From the NCBI GenBank assembly GCA_002495845.1, contig DAHF01000083.1, positions 23,707 through 34,904 of the forward strand: DNA of 11,198 bases, in the 5' to 3' direction. Positions 5,779-11,198 of the stretch are shown piece after piece. Every line of letters begins with the position of its first letter. Position 1 is the first letter of the stretch. A model generated the notes under the pieces. The model was not told where the DNA came from, searched no databases, and saw only the letters and a program-made list of their open reading frames with translations. The stretch is from Sulfolobus sp. UBA167 (GTDB lineage Archaea > Thermoproteota > Thermoprotei_A > Sulfolobales > Sulfolobaceae). Position numbers and translations under genes: made by a program.

Positions 5779-6762
5779 TTAACTATTGGAATATTTCATT
5801 TTTTCCAGTAACTGTATCCTCTTAGCCGGGTGTGGGTGGTCCATGAAGAAATCCGCAAAAGGAGAGACCTTTGTATGCTTCCATATCTCTACTAGCTCTT
5901 TCGCGTTATAAGTGGGAACTTCCTCGTCCGTGGGGGAGTTGAAGAACAGCATGCTACTTATTTGACCAGTAGCCCCTTGCTTTCTCTTATATTTCTCCAT
6001 GGCTTTTGGATCAGTAGAGAGAGTCAATTTAGCTAGTGCGATCTGTAGGTTCTCCGCACCGCCGGGGACTGTGGTTGCAGAGTTCACGTCTGCGTAAGAT
6101 TCACGCATTCTATTTATAAAGAGAACTAAGAACTGGAAGAGATAGCTCACTACTACCATTGCAAGCCCTAGCAATAGGATTAATCCACCGTTGTTGTTCC
6201 TTCCGTTTCCTTCACCGAACATCCCTCCCCAGAACATCCAGTAACCTAAGTAGAATATGAGTGCTGGTATTAGACCTACAGCCAACATGACCTCTACGTC
6301 ACGGTGTTTAAGATGACCTAACTCATGGCCTGCAACCGCCAAGAGTTCTTCCCTGTTTAATAACCTTAAAATGGGCATTGTGAAGGCTATCCTTTTCCCT
6401 GCTATAGGACTGCCATAGGCAAACGCATTAGGGAAGGGGACGTCGGCTATAAACACCTTAGGCATACTTATCTTATTATAAGACGCAGCTTCTGCAACCA
6501 GATTGTAAAGCCATGAATACTGGGCATCGTTAATGGTGACCTCATGAACGTGATATGCGGCTTGAATGAGATAAGGACCGAAGAGCCACTGTATCACGTT
6601 AAGTATCACAATGAAAGTCAAGATCCCTAATATCATAGTTGTCCCGATAGAAGCCCCAAATGCTAGTTTGGCTACTACTAGACCTACTGCTAAGCCGAGC
6701 AGAATTATTCCTATGCTGGCCATCAACATACTTAACTTGAGCCTTGCTACCGTTAGATTCAT
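5779..6762 (-). CDS. htpX: HtpX family membrane zinc metalloprotease (M48B)
   Basis: Membrane-bound zinc endopeptidase for membrane-protein quality control. With the ATG at 6762 it has 327 residues, normal for HtpX. Two N-terminal membrane helices (about 11-36 and 40-62) precede the cytoplasmic protease domain. FPNAFAYG (110-117) is the family strand before the active site. H146-E147-L-G-H150 is the zinc motif HEXXH, and E221 in RMRESYAD is the third zinc ligand. Two more hydrophobic segments lie between (about 158-179 and 193-218). DHPHPAKRI (308-316) is the conserved C-terminal motif. The same frame is open up to a TTG at 6801, adding 13 residues, but the ATG at 6762 is 26 bases from the TATA centre and gives a family-like start, so it is preferred. 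It is divergent from the CBS gene with a shared promoter, which suggests joint expression. Confidence 0.93.
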   Translation of the reverse strand: MNLTVARLKLSMLMASIGIILLGLAVGLVVAKLAFGASIGTTMILGILTFIVILNVIQWLFGPYLIQAAYHVHEVTINDAQYSWLYNLVAEAASYNKISMPKVFIADVPFPNAFAYGSPIAGKRIAFTMPILRLLNREELLAVAGHELGHLKHRDVEVMLAVGLIPALIFYLGYWMFWGGMFGEGNGRNNNGGLILLLGLAMVVVSYLFQFLVLFINRMRESYADVNSATTVPGGAENLQIALAKLTLSTDPKAMEKYKRKQGATGQISSMLFFNSPTDEEVPTYNAKELVEIWKHTKVSPFADFFMDHPHPAKRIQLLEKMKYSNS

Positions 6763-6782
6763 ATGTAATCTATTGATAGGAG

Positions 6783-6793
6783 AGCTTAAAGTT
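6783..6793. promoter_or_regulatory. Probable bidirectional TATA element between htpX and the CBS gene
   Basis: The plus strand reads CTTAAAG at 6785-6791 and the minus strand CTTTAAG, so one near-palindromic box can bind TBP in both directions. Its centre (6788) is 26 bases from the htpX ATG (6762) and 27 from the CBS ATG (6815), the leaderless distance on both sides. On the minus strand the flank GGAAAAAA is a good BRE; on the plus strand GGAGAG is weaker. Neither gene has a Shine-Dalgarno site. Confidence 0.5.
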
Positions 6794-6814
6794 TTTTCCA
6801 ATTAATTTTCTAAT

Positions 6815-7207
6815 ATGGAAGAAGAGTTAGTAAAAGAATATATGAAAGAAGGTGTAGTATCGGCCCAGAGAAAATCTACCATAAAGGAAGTAGCTAAGAT
6901 AATGACGGAGAAGAACGTGGGCTCAGTGATAATTGTAGACGAGTCAGGAAAACCAATAGGCATAGCAACAGAAAGGGATATAGTGAGGTCTTTAGGGAAA
7001 GATAAGTCAATTGAATCAACGATTGAGGAGGCCATGACGTCATCTCTAATTACCGTTAGAGAAGACGCACCAGTGACGGGAGCTCTAAGCCTAATGAGAT
7101 CTTATAACATAAGACACCTACCCGTGGTAGATCAAAACGGATCGTTAAAAGGTATCATATCCATCAGGGACATAGCTAAAGCGTTGGACAACATGTTTGA
7201 AGGGTAA
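6815..7207 (+). CDS. Small twin-CBS-domain protein
   Basis: A soluble 130-residue protein made of one Bateman module, two CBS domains in tandem (about 8-61 and 73-127), with no catalytic domain attached. Each CBS ends in the pattern seen in nucleotide-binding sites: GIATERDIV (T52, D55) and GIISIRDIA (S116, D119). NVGSVIIVD (34-42) and NIRHLPVVD (98-106) are the matching core strands. Such proteins usually bind AMP, ATP, NAD or S-adenosyl compounds and act as energy sensors by dimerising, often with an unlinked partner. Ligand and partner are unknown here. The start lacks a ribosome site and lies 27 bases after the shared TATA box, so it is probably leaderless. It faces guaA tail to tail. Confidence 0.9.
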   Translation: MEEELVKEYMKEGVVSAQRKSTIKEVAKIMTEKNVGSVIIVDESGKPIGIATERDIVRSLGKDKSIESTIEEAMTSSLITVREDAPVTGALSLMRSYNIRHLPVVDQNGSLKGIISIRDIAKALDNMFEG

Positions 7208-7235
7208 AGTACAGCGGTCAGAGAAAGAACGTAAC

Positions 7236-7284
7236 CCTTCCTTCTTTCCTTTTCTCTCCCTTTTTTTCCTTATTTCTTTTCATT
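7236..7284 (+). terminator. Pyrimidine/T-rich terminator after the CBS gene
   Basis: About 30 bases after the CBS stop, the plus strand becomes almost pure pyrimidine for some 40 bases, with a T7 run at 7261-7267 and further T4-T5 runs. This is a strong archaeal-type terminator. It would also guard against read-through into the convergent guaA gene. The minus strand of the same gap has no T runs, so a guaA terminator is not evident. Confidence 0.6.
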
Positions 7285-7307
7285 ACCCCAATCTTAGGTT
7301 GTGAGCC

Positions 7308-8426
7308 TCACTCTAGTTCTATCGTCGCAGGAGGTTTGGACGTAACGTCGAAGAGAACTTCCTTGACCGACTGGTCTTTCATTATCTCTTCTGCTATTGA
7401 CAACAACTCTCCATGCTCTATCATAGGCACGTCAGCCGTCATAAAGTCGTCAGTGTGAACTGCACGTATGCCGACTGAGTATTTCCCATGGTCTCTCTGC
7501 TTCACCAGATACATCACGTGGGTTATATCGTACTTTGACAATGCCATCACGGTCTGTCTGAGTTTGTCGTAGTTAAGGTCTCCTTCTACGGAAGCTATGT
7601 GCCCATAAGATCTCACGTCTCCCTTCACGCCCGTAGCCCTTGCTTTGTAGACCTTGACTCTAGCTCCCACTTCTGCTGACTTCTGCTCATCCTGTTTAGA
7701 ATCAGAATCAAAGACCACGGCGAAGTATTGAGAAAGACCTTTCTTCGAAAGTGCCCTCTCTACCACTGCATTCATCCTCCTCTCTACATTAAGTTTCTCC
7801 CTCTTTACCTCTCCTACCACTCTAATCAGGAGCCCCGGGCCTGGAAAAGGCTGCCTCTCAGATATCTCCGGGGGCAATCCTAGATATCTGGCTAGCTCCC
7901 TGACCTCGTTCTTGTACAAGTCTGCCAAAGGTTCAATCACCGTAAAGCCCCAAGTTGACTCCGTGTTTATCCCCAGCTGTACTAAGACGTTATGTTGCGT
8001 CTTTATACCTCCTTGAGTCTCGACCCAGTCCGCAGCTATGGTACCTTGAATCATCATTTTAGTTCCATATTTTCTAGCTAGAGAAGAGATAGTCTCATAA
8101 AAGAGGTCTCTGAACTTCTTCCTCTTCTGCTCCGCGTCCTCCAGACCTTCAAGAGAGGATAGGAAGACCTCCGACTTGTCCTCTATGACGAGGTTAGGTA
8201 TCACTTCCTTGGTCATCTCCTTAACGGAGATAGCTTCGTTCTCCCTAAGGAAACCTGTGTCTATCATCACTGGAACCACCTTTTCTCCGAGTACCTTGTA
8301 TGCTAGCGCCGCCGCCGTTGTGCTGTCCACTCCTCCGCTCACGGCTATGAGAACCCTGGAGTTCCCCACCTTTTCCCTTAGCTGAGGAGAAATCTCATCA
8401 ATGAAAGACGAAGGGTTGAAGCTCAT
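7308..8426 (-). CDS. guaA: GMP synthase subunit B (ATP-pyrophosphatase, glutamine-hydrolysing complex)
   Basis: Adenylates XMP and, with ammonia from a separate glutaminase subunit, makes GMP in purine biosynthesis; cytosolic. The 372 residues hold the N-type ATP-pyrophosphatase domain with the PP-loop SGGVDS (30-35), MIQGTIAADWVETQGGIKTQ (125-144), and RQPFPGPGL (191-199), which are diagnostic for GMP synthase. The C-terminal dimerisation/XMP-binding domain ends in the near-universal SKPPATIE motif. There is no glutamine amidotransferase domain, as expected for the split archaeal enzyme; the partner subunit A is not in this window. Its length is above the ~310 residues common in euryarchaea. 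The ATG is 15 bases after the cobQ stop, and a very good TATA box lies inside the cobQ 3' end at -25.5, so guaA need not depend on cobQ transcription. Confidence 0.95.
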   Translation of the reverse strand: MSFNPSSFIDEISPQLREKVGNSRVLIAVSGGVDSTTAAALAYKVLGEKVVPVMIDTGFLRENEAISVKEMTKEVIPNLVIEDKSEVFLSSLEGLEDAEQKRKKFRDLFYETISSLARKYGTKMMIQGTIAADWVETQGGIKTQHNVLVQLGINTESTWGFTVIEPLADLYKNEVRELARYLGLPPEISERQPFPGPGLLIRVVGEVKREKLNVERRMNAVVERALSKKGLSQYFAVVFDSDSKQDEQKSAEVGARVKVYKARATGVKGDVRSYGHIASVEGDLNYDKLRQTVMALSKYDITHVMYLVKQRDHGKYSVGIRAVHTDDFMTADVPMIEHGELLSIAEEIMKDQSVKEVLFDVTSKPPATIELE

Positions 8427-8441
8427 CGAATGAGTTACATG

Positions 8442-9824
8442 TCAGGATTTATAAATCTCATCTAATTGGTCTACGTCAAGCGATCCTTTAATTTTCTTTT
8501 CAATTGAGGAAACTTGCTCTTCGACCTCTTGTTCTAGGCTACCAGAAGTAACTTGGATACCGAACTGGCTCAGGATCTTCTTTCCCTGAGGCGAGAACAT
8601 GAAACCGTGAACGCTGAGACCTAGCTTGTTTCCTTCCATGGCTCCGTCCTCCACTCTTACGGATGAGTTGTTCCTTTTCTCTATCACGTAAAGTGGCTTA
8701 CTCCCATTATAGACTATCTCTCCCCTCCTTATCTCGTAACCTGATAGTTGTCCTCCCATGGCTGAAGACTGAGAGATCACCTTCGCGTCCCCGTAAATTA
8801 CGTTGAAGTCAAATATCCCCATACCTTGGTATTCCCCTGGGTTACCGCTCTCTAATCCAGCCTTGTCAATAAGTCTAGACCCCATCATCTGAAACCCCCC
8901 GCAGATCCCTATAACTGGCTTTCTCTTCAATACCTCGTCAAGTCCCCTTTCCTTCAACCACCTTAAAGACTCCACGGTGTTCCTGGTCCCAGGGAGAATT
9001 ATGACGTCGCTTCTCTCAACTTCTCTCCTTTTCCTCACGAACCTGACTGAGGAATTCGACTTCATCAAAGCGAAGACCTCATTGAAGTTGCTCATGTAAG
9101 GGTATGCAACTACTCCGACGTCGAGTTCTCCGTCGCCGAAAGGATAGACGTTCATTGAGTCCTCAGGCATCATGAGGAATTCCTCGTCATAGCGTATGAC
9201 GCCGAGGTACTTCATGCCAGTACGTCCCTCTAGCCAGGAAATCGCTGGCTCCAAGAGCTTTTCGTCTCCCCTAAACTTGTTTATTATGAAACCCTTCATC
9301 CTCTCCCTCACAGACGGGGGAGACATGAGGTAAGTCCCATAGGCTGAAGCGAAGGCACCTCCCCTATCTATGTCCAAGACCAAGACTATGTTTGCCTTCA
9401 GCTCTGAAGCTACCCTATGCACAGTAATGTCGCGGTCCAGGAAGTTTGGCTCACCCATCCCTCCAGCTCCCTCTACTATGTCTTCTTTTTTTATTACATG
9501 CTTAATTCTTTGCCAATAGCTTTCTATCGAGGAGTAATATTCATCGGCTTTCAATACGCCTAAAGGTTCCCCCATGAAGATCACCTCTATTCCTCCTACT
9601 GTAGGCTTCAACAGGATTGGGTTGTTCTCCCTCATCGGGGACAGTCCTGCTCCCATAGCTTGATATGCTTGAATGAAAGAGATCTCTCCCCCATCTGACG
9701 TGGAGAAGCTATTCAGGGACATGTTCTGGACCTTCACAGGGCGTGCCATGAACATCCTTGACAGACCTGCTACTACCATAGATTTCCCTGAGTCGCTCAT
9801 CGTAGAAGCTATTAGAAGAGTCAC
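8442..9824 (-). CDS. cobQ: Cobyric acid synthase CobQ/CbiP
   Basis: Amidates the b, d, e and g side chains of adenosylcobyrinate a,c-diamide with glutamine and ATP, giving adenosylcobyric acid. Its 460 residues are slightly below the usual 480-500. The N-terminal synthetase domain has the P-loop-like STMSDSGKS (7-15), KVQNMSLNSF (31-40), DGGEI (44-48) and EGAGGMGEPNF (118-128), all characteristic of CobQ. The C-terminal class I amidotransferase domain has the nucleophile C308 in GICGGFQMMG, SGYEIRRGE (361-369) and the catalytic H406 in LSVHGF. In the P-loop the first glycine of the usual GTGSDVGKS is Ser. The start is GTG at 9824; an in-frame stop just upstream rules out anything longer, and an ATG at residue 9 would break the P-loop. 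It diverges from cobS only 13 bases away, with its probable TATA box inside cobS. Confidence 0.95.
   Translation of the reverse strand: MTLLIASTMSDSGKSMVVAGLSRMFMARPVKVQNMSLNSFSTSDGGEISFIQAYQAMGAGLSPMRENNPILLKPTVGGIEVIFMGEPLGVLKADEYYSSIESYWQRIKHVIKKEDIVEGAGGMGEPNFLDRDITVHRVASELKANIVLVLDIDRGGAFASAYGTYLMSPPSVRERMKGFIINKFRGDEKLLEPAISWLEGRTGMKYLGVIRYDEEFLMMPEDSMNVYPFGDGELDVGVVAYPYMSNFNEVFALMKSNSSVRFVRKRREVERSDVIILPGTRNTVESLRWLKERGLDEVLKRKPVIGICGGFQMMGSRLIDKAGLESGNPGEYQGMGIFDFNVIYGDAKVISQSSAMGGQLSGYEIRRGEIVYNGSKPLYVIEKRNNSSVRVEDGAMEGNKLGLSVHGFMFSPQGKKILSQFGIQVTSGSLEQEVEEQVSSIEKKIKGSLDVDQLDEIYKS
8448..8455 (-). promoter_or_regulatory. TATA box for guaA, embedded in the cobQ 3' end
   Basis: TTTATAAA, palindromic and matching the Sulfolobales consensus, overlaps the last cobQ codons (Ile-Tyr-Lys). 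It is centred 25.5 bases before the guaA ATG at 8426. The short gap contains no Shine-Dalgarno site. Together these predict a leaderless guaA transcript starting at the ATG. Confidence 0.6.
9809..9815 (+). promoter_or_regulatory. Weak TATA-like box for cobS, inside the cobQ 5' end
   Basis: CTATTAG, preceded by the purine-rich GTAGAAG, is centred exactly 26 bases before the cobS ATG at 9838. The match is weak and the sequence is constrained by cobQ coding on the other strand, so the support is mostly positional. Confidence 0.3.
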
Positions 9825-9837
9825 TTGTAATTACTTG

Positions 9838-10572
9838 ATGCAGAAATTAAAAGCGGTGATAGCACAGTTCACGTTCTTCTCTGTAATTCCTGTCAGGGTA
9901 AACGTGAGTCTAGAAGAGGTAGCTTCGGTGAGCTTCATCGCGCCACTCTTGGTCGGCTTGACTGCAGGTTTAGCTGACTTCGGTTTTCTCCTCTTAACGT
10001 GGTCGTTCTTTGGTGGAGGCTCTAGGTTTCTCCTCATAGCTTTCGTGGAGCTCTTCAGGGGTTTCCACCACTTAGACGGTCTCCTTGACACTGGGGACGC
10101 GCTCATGGCTATAGGTAAGGAGAGGAAAATGAGAGCCCTGAAAGATGTCCAAGTAGGAGCTGGAGGGATAGGGATTACCTTGGTATACGTGTCCCTCTTC
10201 CTGACTGCTGTGTCTAACTTGAAGTCACCCCTCTCCTCCTTTGTCCCTTTGGTATCGGCTGAAGTCCTCAGCAGAGGAGTAGGTATGTTTTCCCTGGTTC
10301 TCTCCAGCCCCTTGGAAGGAAGCTTCCTAGGCTCGACCTTCTCTAGATACATCAAGAAGTACTACCCTTTGCTAGCATTAAGCATGGTGCCTTTCATCTC
10401 ATTTTATGGCATCTTGATTTTAATTTCCATGATTGCAATTTCACTAGGCATAGAAAGGAACTTAGGTGGTTCATCAGGAGACATAGTAGGGGCAGTGATA
10501 ACTCTATCCTTTCCAGTTTTCCTGCTCGGTGATTTAAGGTGCTCTACGTCATTATTATCGCTCTTGCTCTAG
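9838..10572 (+). CDS. cobS: Adenosylcobinamide-GDP ribazoletransferase (cobalamin synthase)
   Basis: Integral membrane enzyme that joins adenosylcobinamide-GDP with alpha-ribazole (or its phosphate), the last assembly step of adenosylcobalamin. The start at 9838 gives 244 residues, the usual size, and a typical N-terminus (KAVIAQFTFFSVIPV). The diagnostic acidic motif is HHLDGLLDTGD (77-87, with D80, D84 and D87, a metal/catalytic site), followed by KERKMRALKDVQVGAGG (94-110), which matches the family's R..(I/A)MKD...G..G. A C-terminal GGSSGD (210-215) matches the GG.(T/S)GD motif. About six membrane segments fill the rest. The same frame is open back to an ATG at 9673, but those 55 extra codons lie antisense to the conserved cobQ P-loop region and resemble no CobS, so they are rejected. 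It overlaps cbiB by 34 bases. Confidence 0.93.
   Translation: MQKLKAVIAQFTFFSVIPVRVNVSLEEVASVSFIAPLLVGLTAGLADFGFLLLTWSFFGGGSRFLLIAFVELFRGFHHLDGLLDTGDALMAIGKERKMRALKDVQVGAGGIGITLVYVSLFLTAVSNLKSPLSSFVPLVSAEVLSRGVGMFSLVLSSPLEGSFLGSTFSRYIKKYYPLLALSMVPFISFYGILILISMIAISLGIERNLGGSSGDIVGAVITLSFPVFLLGDLRCSTSLLSLLL
9844..9853 (-). promoter_or_regulatory. TATA-like box for cobQ, inside the cobS 5' end
   Basis: The minus strand reads CTTTTAATTT, centred about 24 bases before the cobQ GTG at 9824. It overlaps cobS codons 3-6 (Lys-Leu-Lys-Ala). No ribosome-binding site is present. With the cobS box it makes a divergent pair of promoters, each located in the other gene. Confidence 0.45.
10528..10533 (+). 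promoter_or_regulatory. Shine-Dalgarno site that sets the cbiB start
   Basis: GGTGAT, an excellent match to the crenarchaeal anti-SD, lies inside cobS, 5 bases before the GTG at 10539. It decides for this GTG as the start of cbiB and indicates translation from a shared cobS-cbiB message. No TATA-like box is evident at -26. Confidence 0.65.
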
Positions 10573-11198
10573 ACCTCATAGGCGAGCCCCCTGCTTTCAT
10601 CCACCCAGTGGTATGGACTGGAAGGATAGCTGAGAGGCTTACCGTACCTTTCAAGGGCAGAGTATACGGTGTGCTCCTGTGGTCTATTTCGGTAGTCCCA
10701 GTCCTCCTAACCCTTTCAATTCCTTATTCCCTTGATATACCTTTGTTAATGAAGGTAGTCATAGCAGTCTTCTCCTTGAAGGTATCCTTCTCGATTACAA
10801 TGCTTTACAAGCTGGTGAAGGGAAGCGTGGGCGAAAGGGCAAAGGAGAACGCTCAACAGCTAGTGAGGAGAAACTTAGCTGAGGAAGACGAGGGGCACGT
10901 CATATCTGCAGCGATAGAGTCCCTCTTCGAAAGTACCGTTGACGGGATAGTCTCACCGCTCTTTTGGTTCCTCATCCTAGGGATACCAGGAGCGTTACTG
11001 CAGAGGCTTTCTAACACCATGGACAGCATGGTAGGTTACAAAACTCCGGAGCTGAAGAAGGAAGGATGGTTCTCGGCCAAAGTAGACACGGTCTTGAACT
11101 ACGTCCCCGCCAGAGTCACGACAGCCTTCATGATGATAGCGGGTTATCTACTTCATATGAAGGTATCACGGTGCATGGAGATGATCTCGTCTTCAAGG
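10539..11198 (+). CDS. cbiB: Adenosylcobinamide-phosphate synthase CbiB/CobD, N-terminal part (3' end outside window)
   Basis: Membrane enzyme that attaches aminopropanol or its phosphate to adenosylcobyric acid, between the CobQ and CobS steps. The frame is open for 220 codons from GTG at 10539 to the window edge; full proteins have about 300-320 residues. Diagnostic features: an N-terminal helix ending in LDLIGEPPAFIHPVVWTGR (11-29), corresponding to the family's LDLxxGDP...HPV..(I/M)G; ESTVDGIVSPLFWF near residues 135-148, matching the family's E(S/N)..DG..(S/A)PLFW; SNTMDSMVGYK at about 163-173; and VLNYVPAR at about 191-198. The stop and the terminal motif are missing. It overlaps the end of cobS in another frame, and the Shine-Dalgarno site inside cobS points to coupled translation. 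The call is firm despite the truncation. Confidence 0.93.
   Translation, partial: MLYVIIIALALDLIGEPPAFIHPVVWTGRIAERLTVPFKGRVYGVLLWSISVVPVLLTLSIPYSLDIPLLMKVVIAVFSLKVSFSITMLYKLVKGSVGERAKENAQQLVRRNLAEEDEGHVISAAIESLFESTVDGIVSPLFWFLILGIPGALLQRLSNTMDSMVGYKTPELKKEGWFSAKVDTVLNYVPARVTTAFMMIAGYLLHMKVSRCMEMISSSR

Noticed and set aside
6802..7035. 77-codon open frame on the minus strand opposite the CBS gene
   Set aside because: It mirrors the clearly real CBS frame, has no family match, and would place coding sequence across the htpX promoter.
9673..9837. In-frame N-terminal extension of cobS by 55 codons
   Set aside because: It lies antisense to the conserved cobQ P-loop region, does not resemble CobS, and the ATG at 9838 gives the normal length and N-terminus.
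9831..10355. 174-codon open frame antisense to cobS
   Set aside because: The peptide is rich in Lys, Arg, Pro and Thr with no domain, and it covers the strongly supported cobS frame; it is a shadow of coding bias.
1..11198. CRISPR arrays, insertion sequences, attachment sites, tRNA and rRNA genes, defence genes
   Set aside because: I saw no spaced direct repeats, transposase, terminal inverted repeats, tRNA-like cloverleaf or defence domain in the window.

Overview
This window reads as chromosomal DNA from a thermoacidophilic crenarchaeon of the order Sulfolobales. Four things point there: (1) AGG/AGA arginine and ATA isoleucine codons are common. (2) TATA boxes sit about 26 bases before start codons, leaving no room for a leader. 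(3) The one clear Shine-Dalgarno site is GGTGAT, complementary to a crenarchaeal 16S 3' end. (4) The proteins (split GMP synthase, archaeal HtpX, small twin-CBS protein, DhnA-type aldolase, PMT-like glycosyltransferase) look Sulfolobales-like. The species cannot be named from sequence alone. No rRNA, tRNA, insertion sequence, CRISPR array or phage gene is visible, and there is no gene-free gap above 300 bases.

Left part (1-4315, all on the minus strand): the 5' part of an APC-family amino-acid permease gene at the window edge, then a compact block that reads, in transcription order, small unknown protein (74 aa), MOP-type polysaccharide flippase, DhnA-family class I aldolase, and PMT/GT39-like membrane glycosyltransferase. 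Gaps are 4 to 8 bases or a 1-base overlap. The flippase and glycosyltransferase suggest lipid-linked glycan export and transfer at the cell surface. The aldolase between them could supply or divert a sugar precursor, but that is inference.

Middle (4316-7284): a secreted, membrane-anchored phospholipase D-like protein whose second HKD motif has lost its histidine; an AT-rich spacer; the membrane metalloprotease HtpX; and, divergently, a small twin-CBS protein. htpX and the CBS gene appear to share one nearly palindromic TATA box equidistant from both start codons.

Right part (7308-11198): GMP synthase ATP-pyrophosphatase subunit (guaA), cobyric acid synthase (cobQ) on the minus strand, and, divergently, cobalamin synthase (cobS) and adenosylcobinamide-phosphate synthase (cbiB/cobD, cut by the window edge). 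CobQ, CbiB and CobS are late steps in adenosylcobalamin biosynthesis. Sulfolobales need this cofactor for, among others, methylmalonyl-CoA mutase of the 3-hydroxypropionate/4-hydroxybutyrate cycle.

The most striking overall pattern is promoter architecture. Nearly every gene, even inside the tight blocks, has its own TATA-like box 24-27 bases before a start codon. Several of these boxes lie inside the last codons of the upstream gene or inside the first codons of a divergent neighbour. Only cbiB relies on a clear Shine-Dalgarno site without such a box. These spacings also argue for start codons that differ from the longest open frame in htpX and the aldolase. I found no convincing wholly new system; the best leads are the glycan block, the degenerate PLD protein and the shared or nested promoters.
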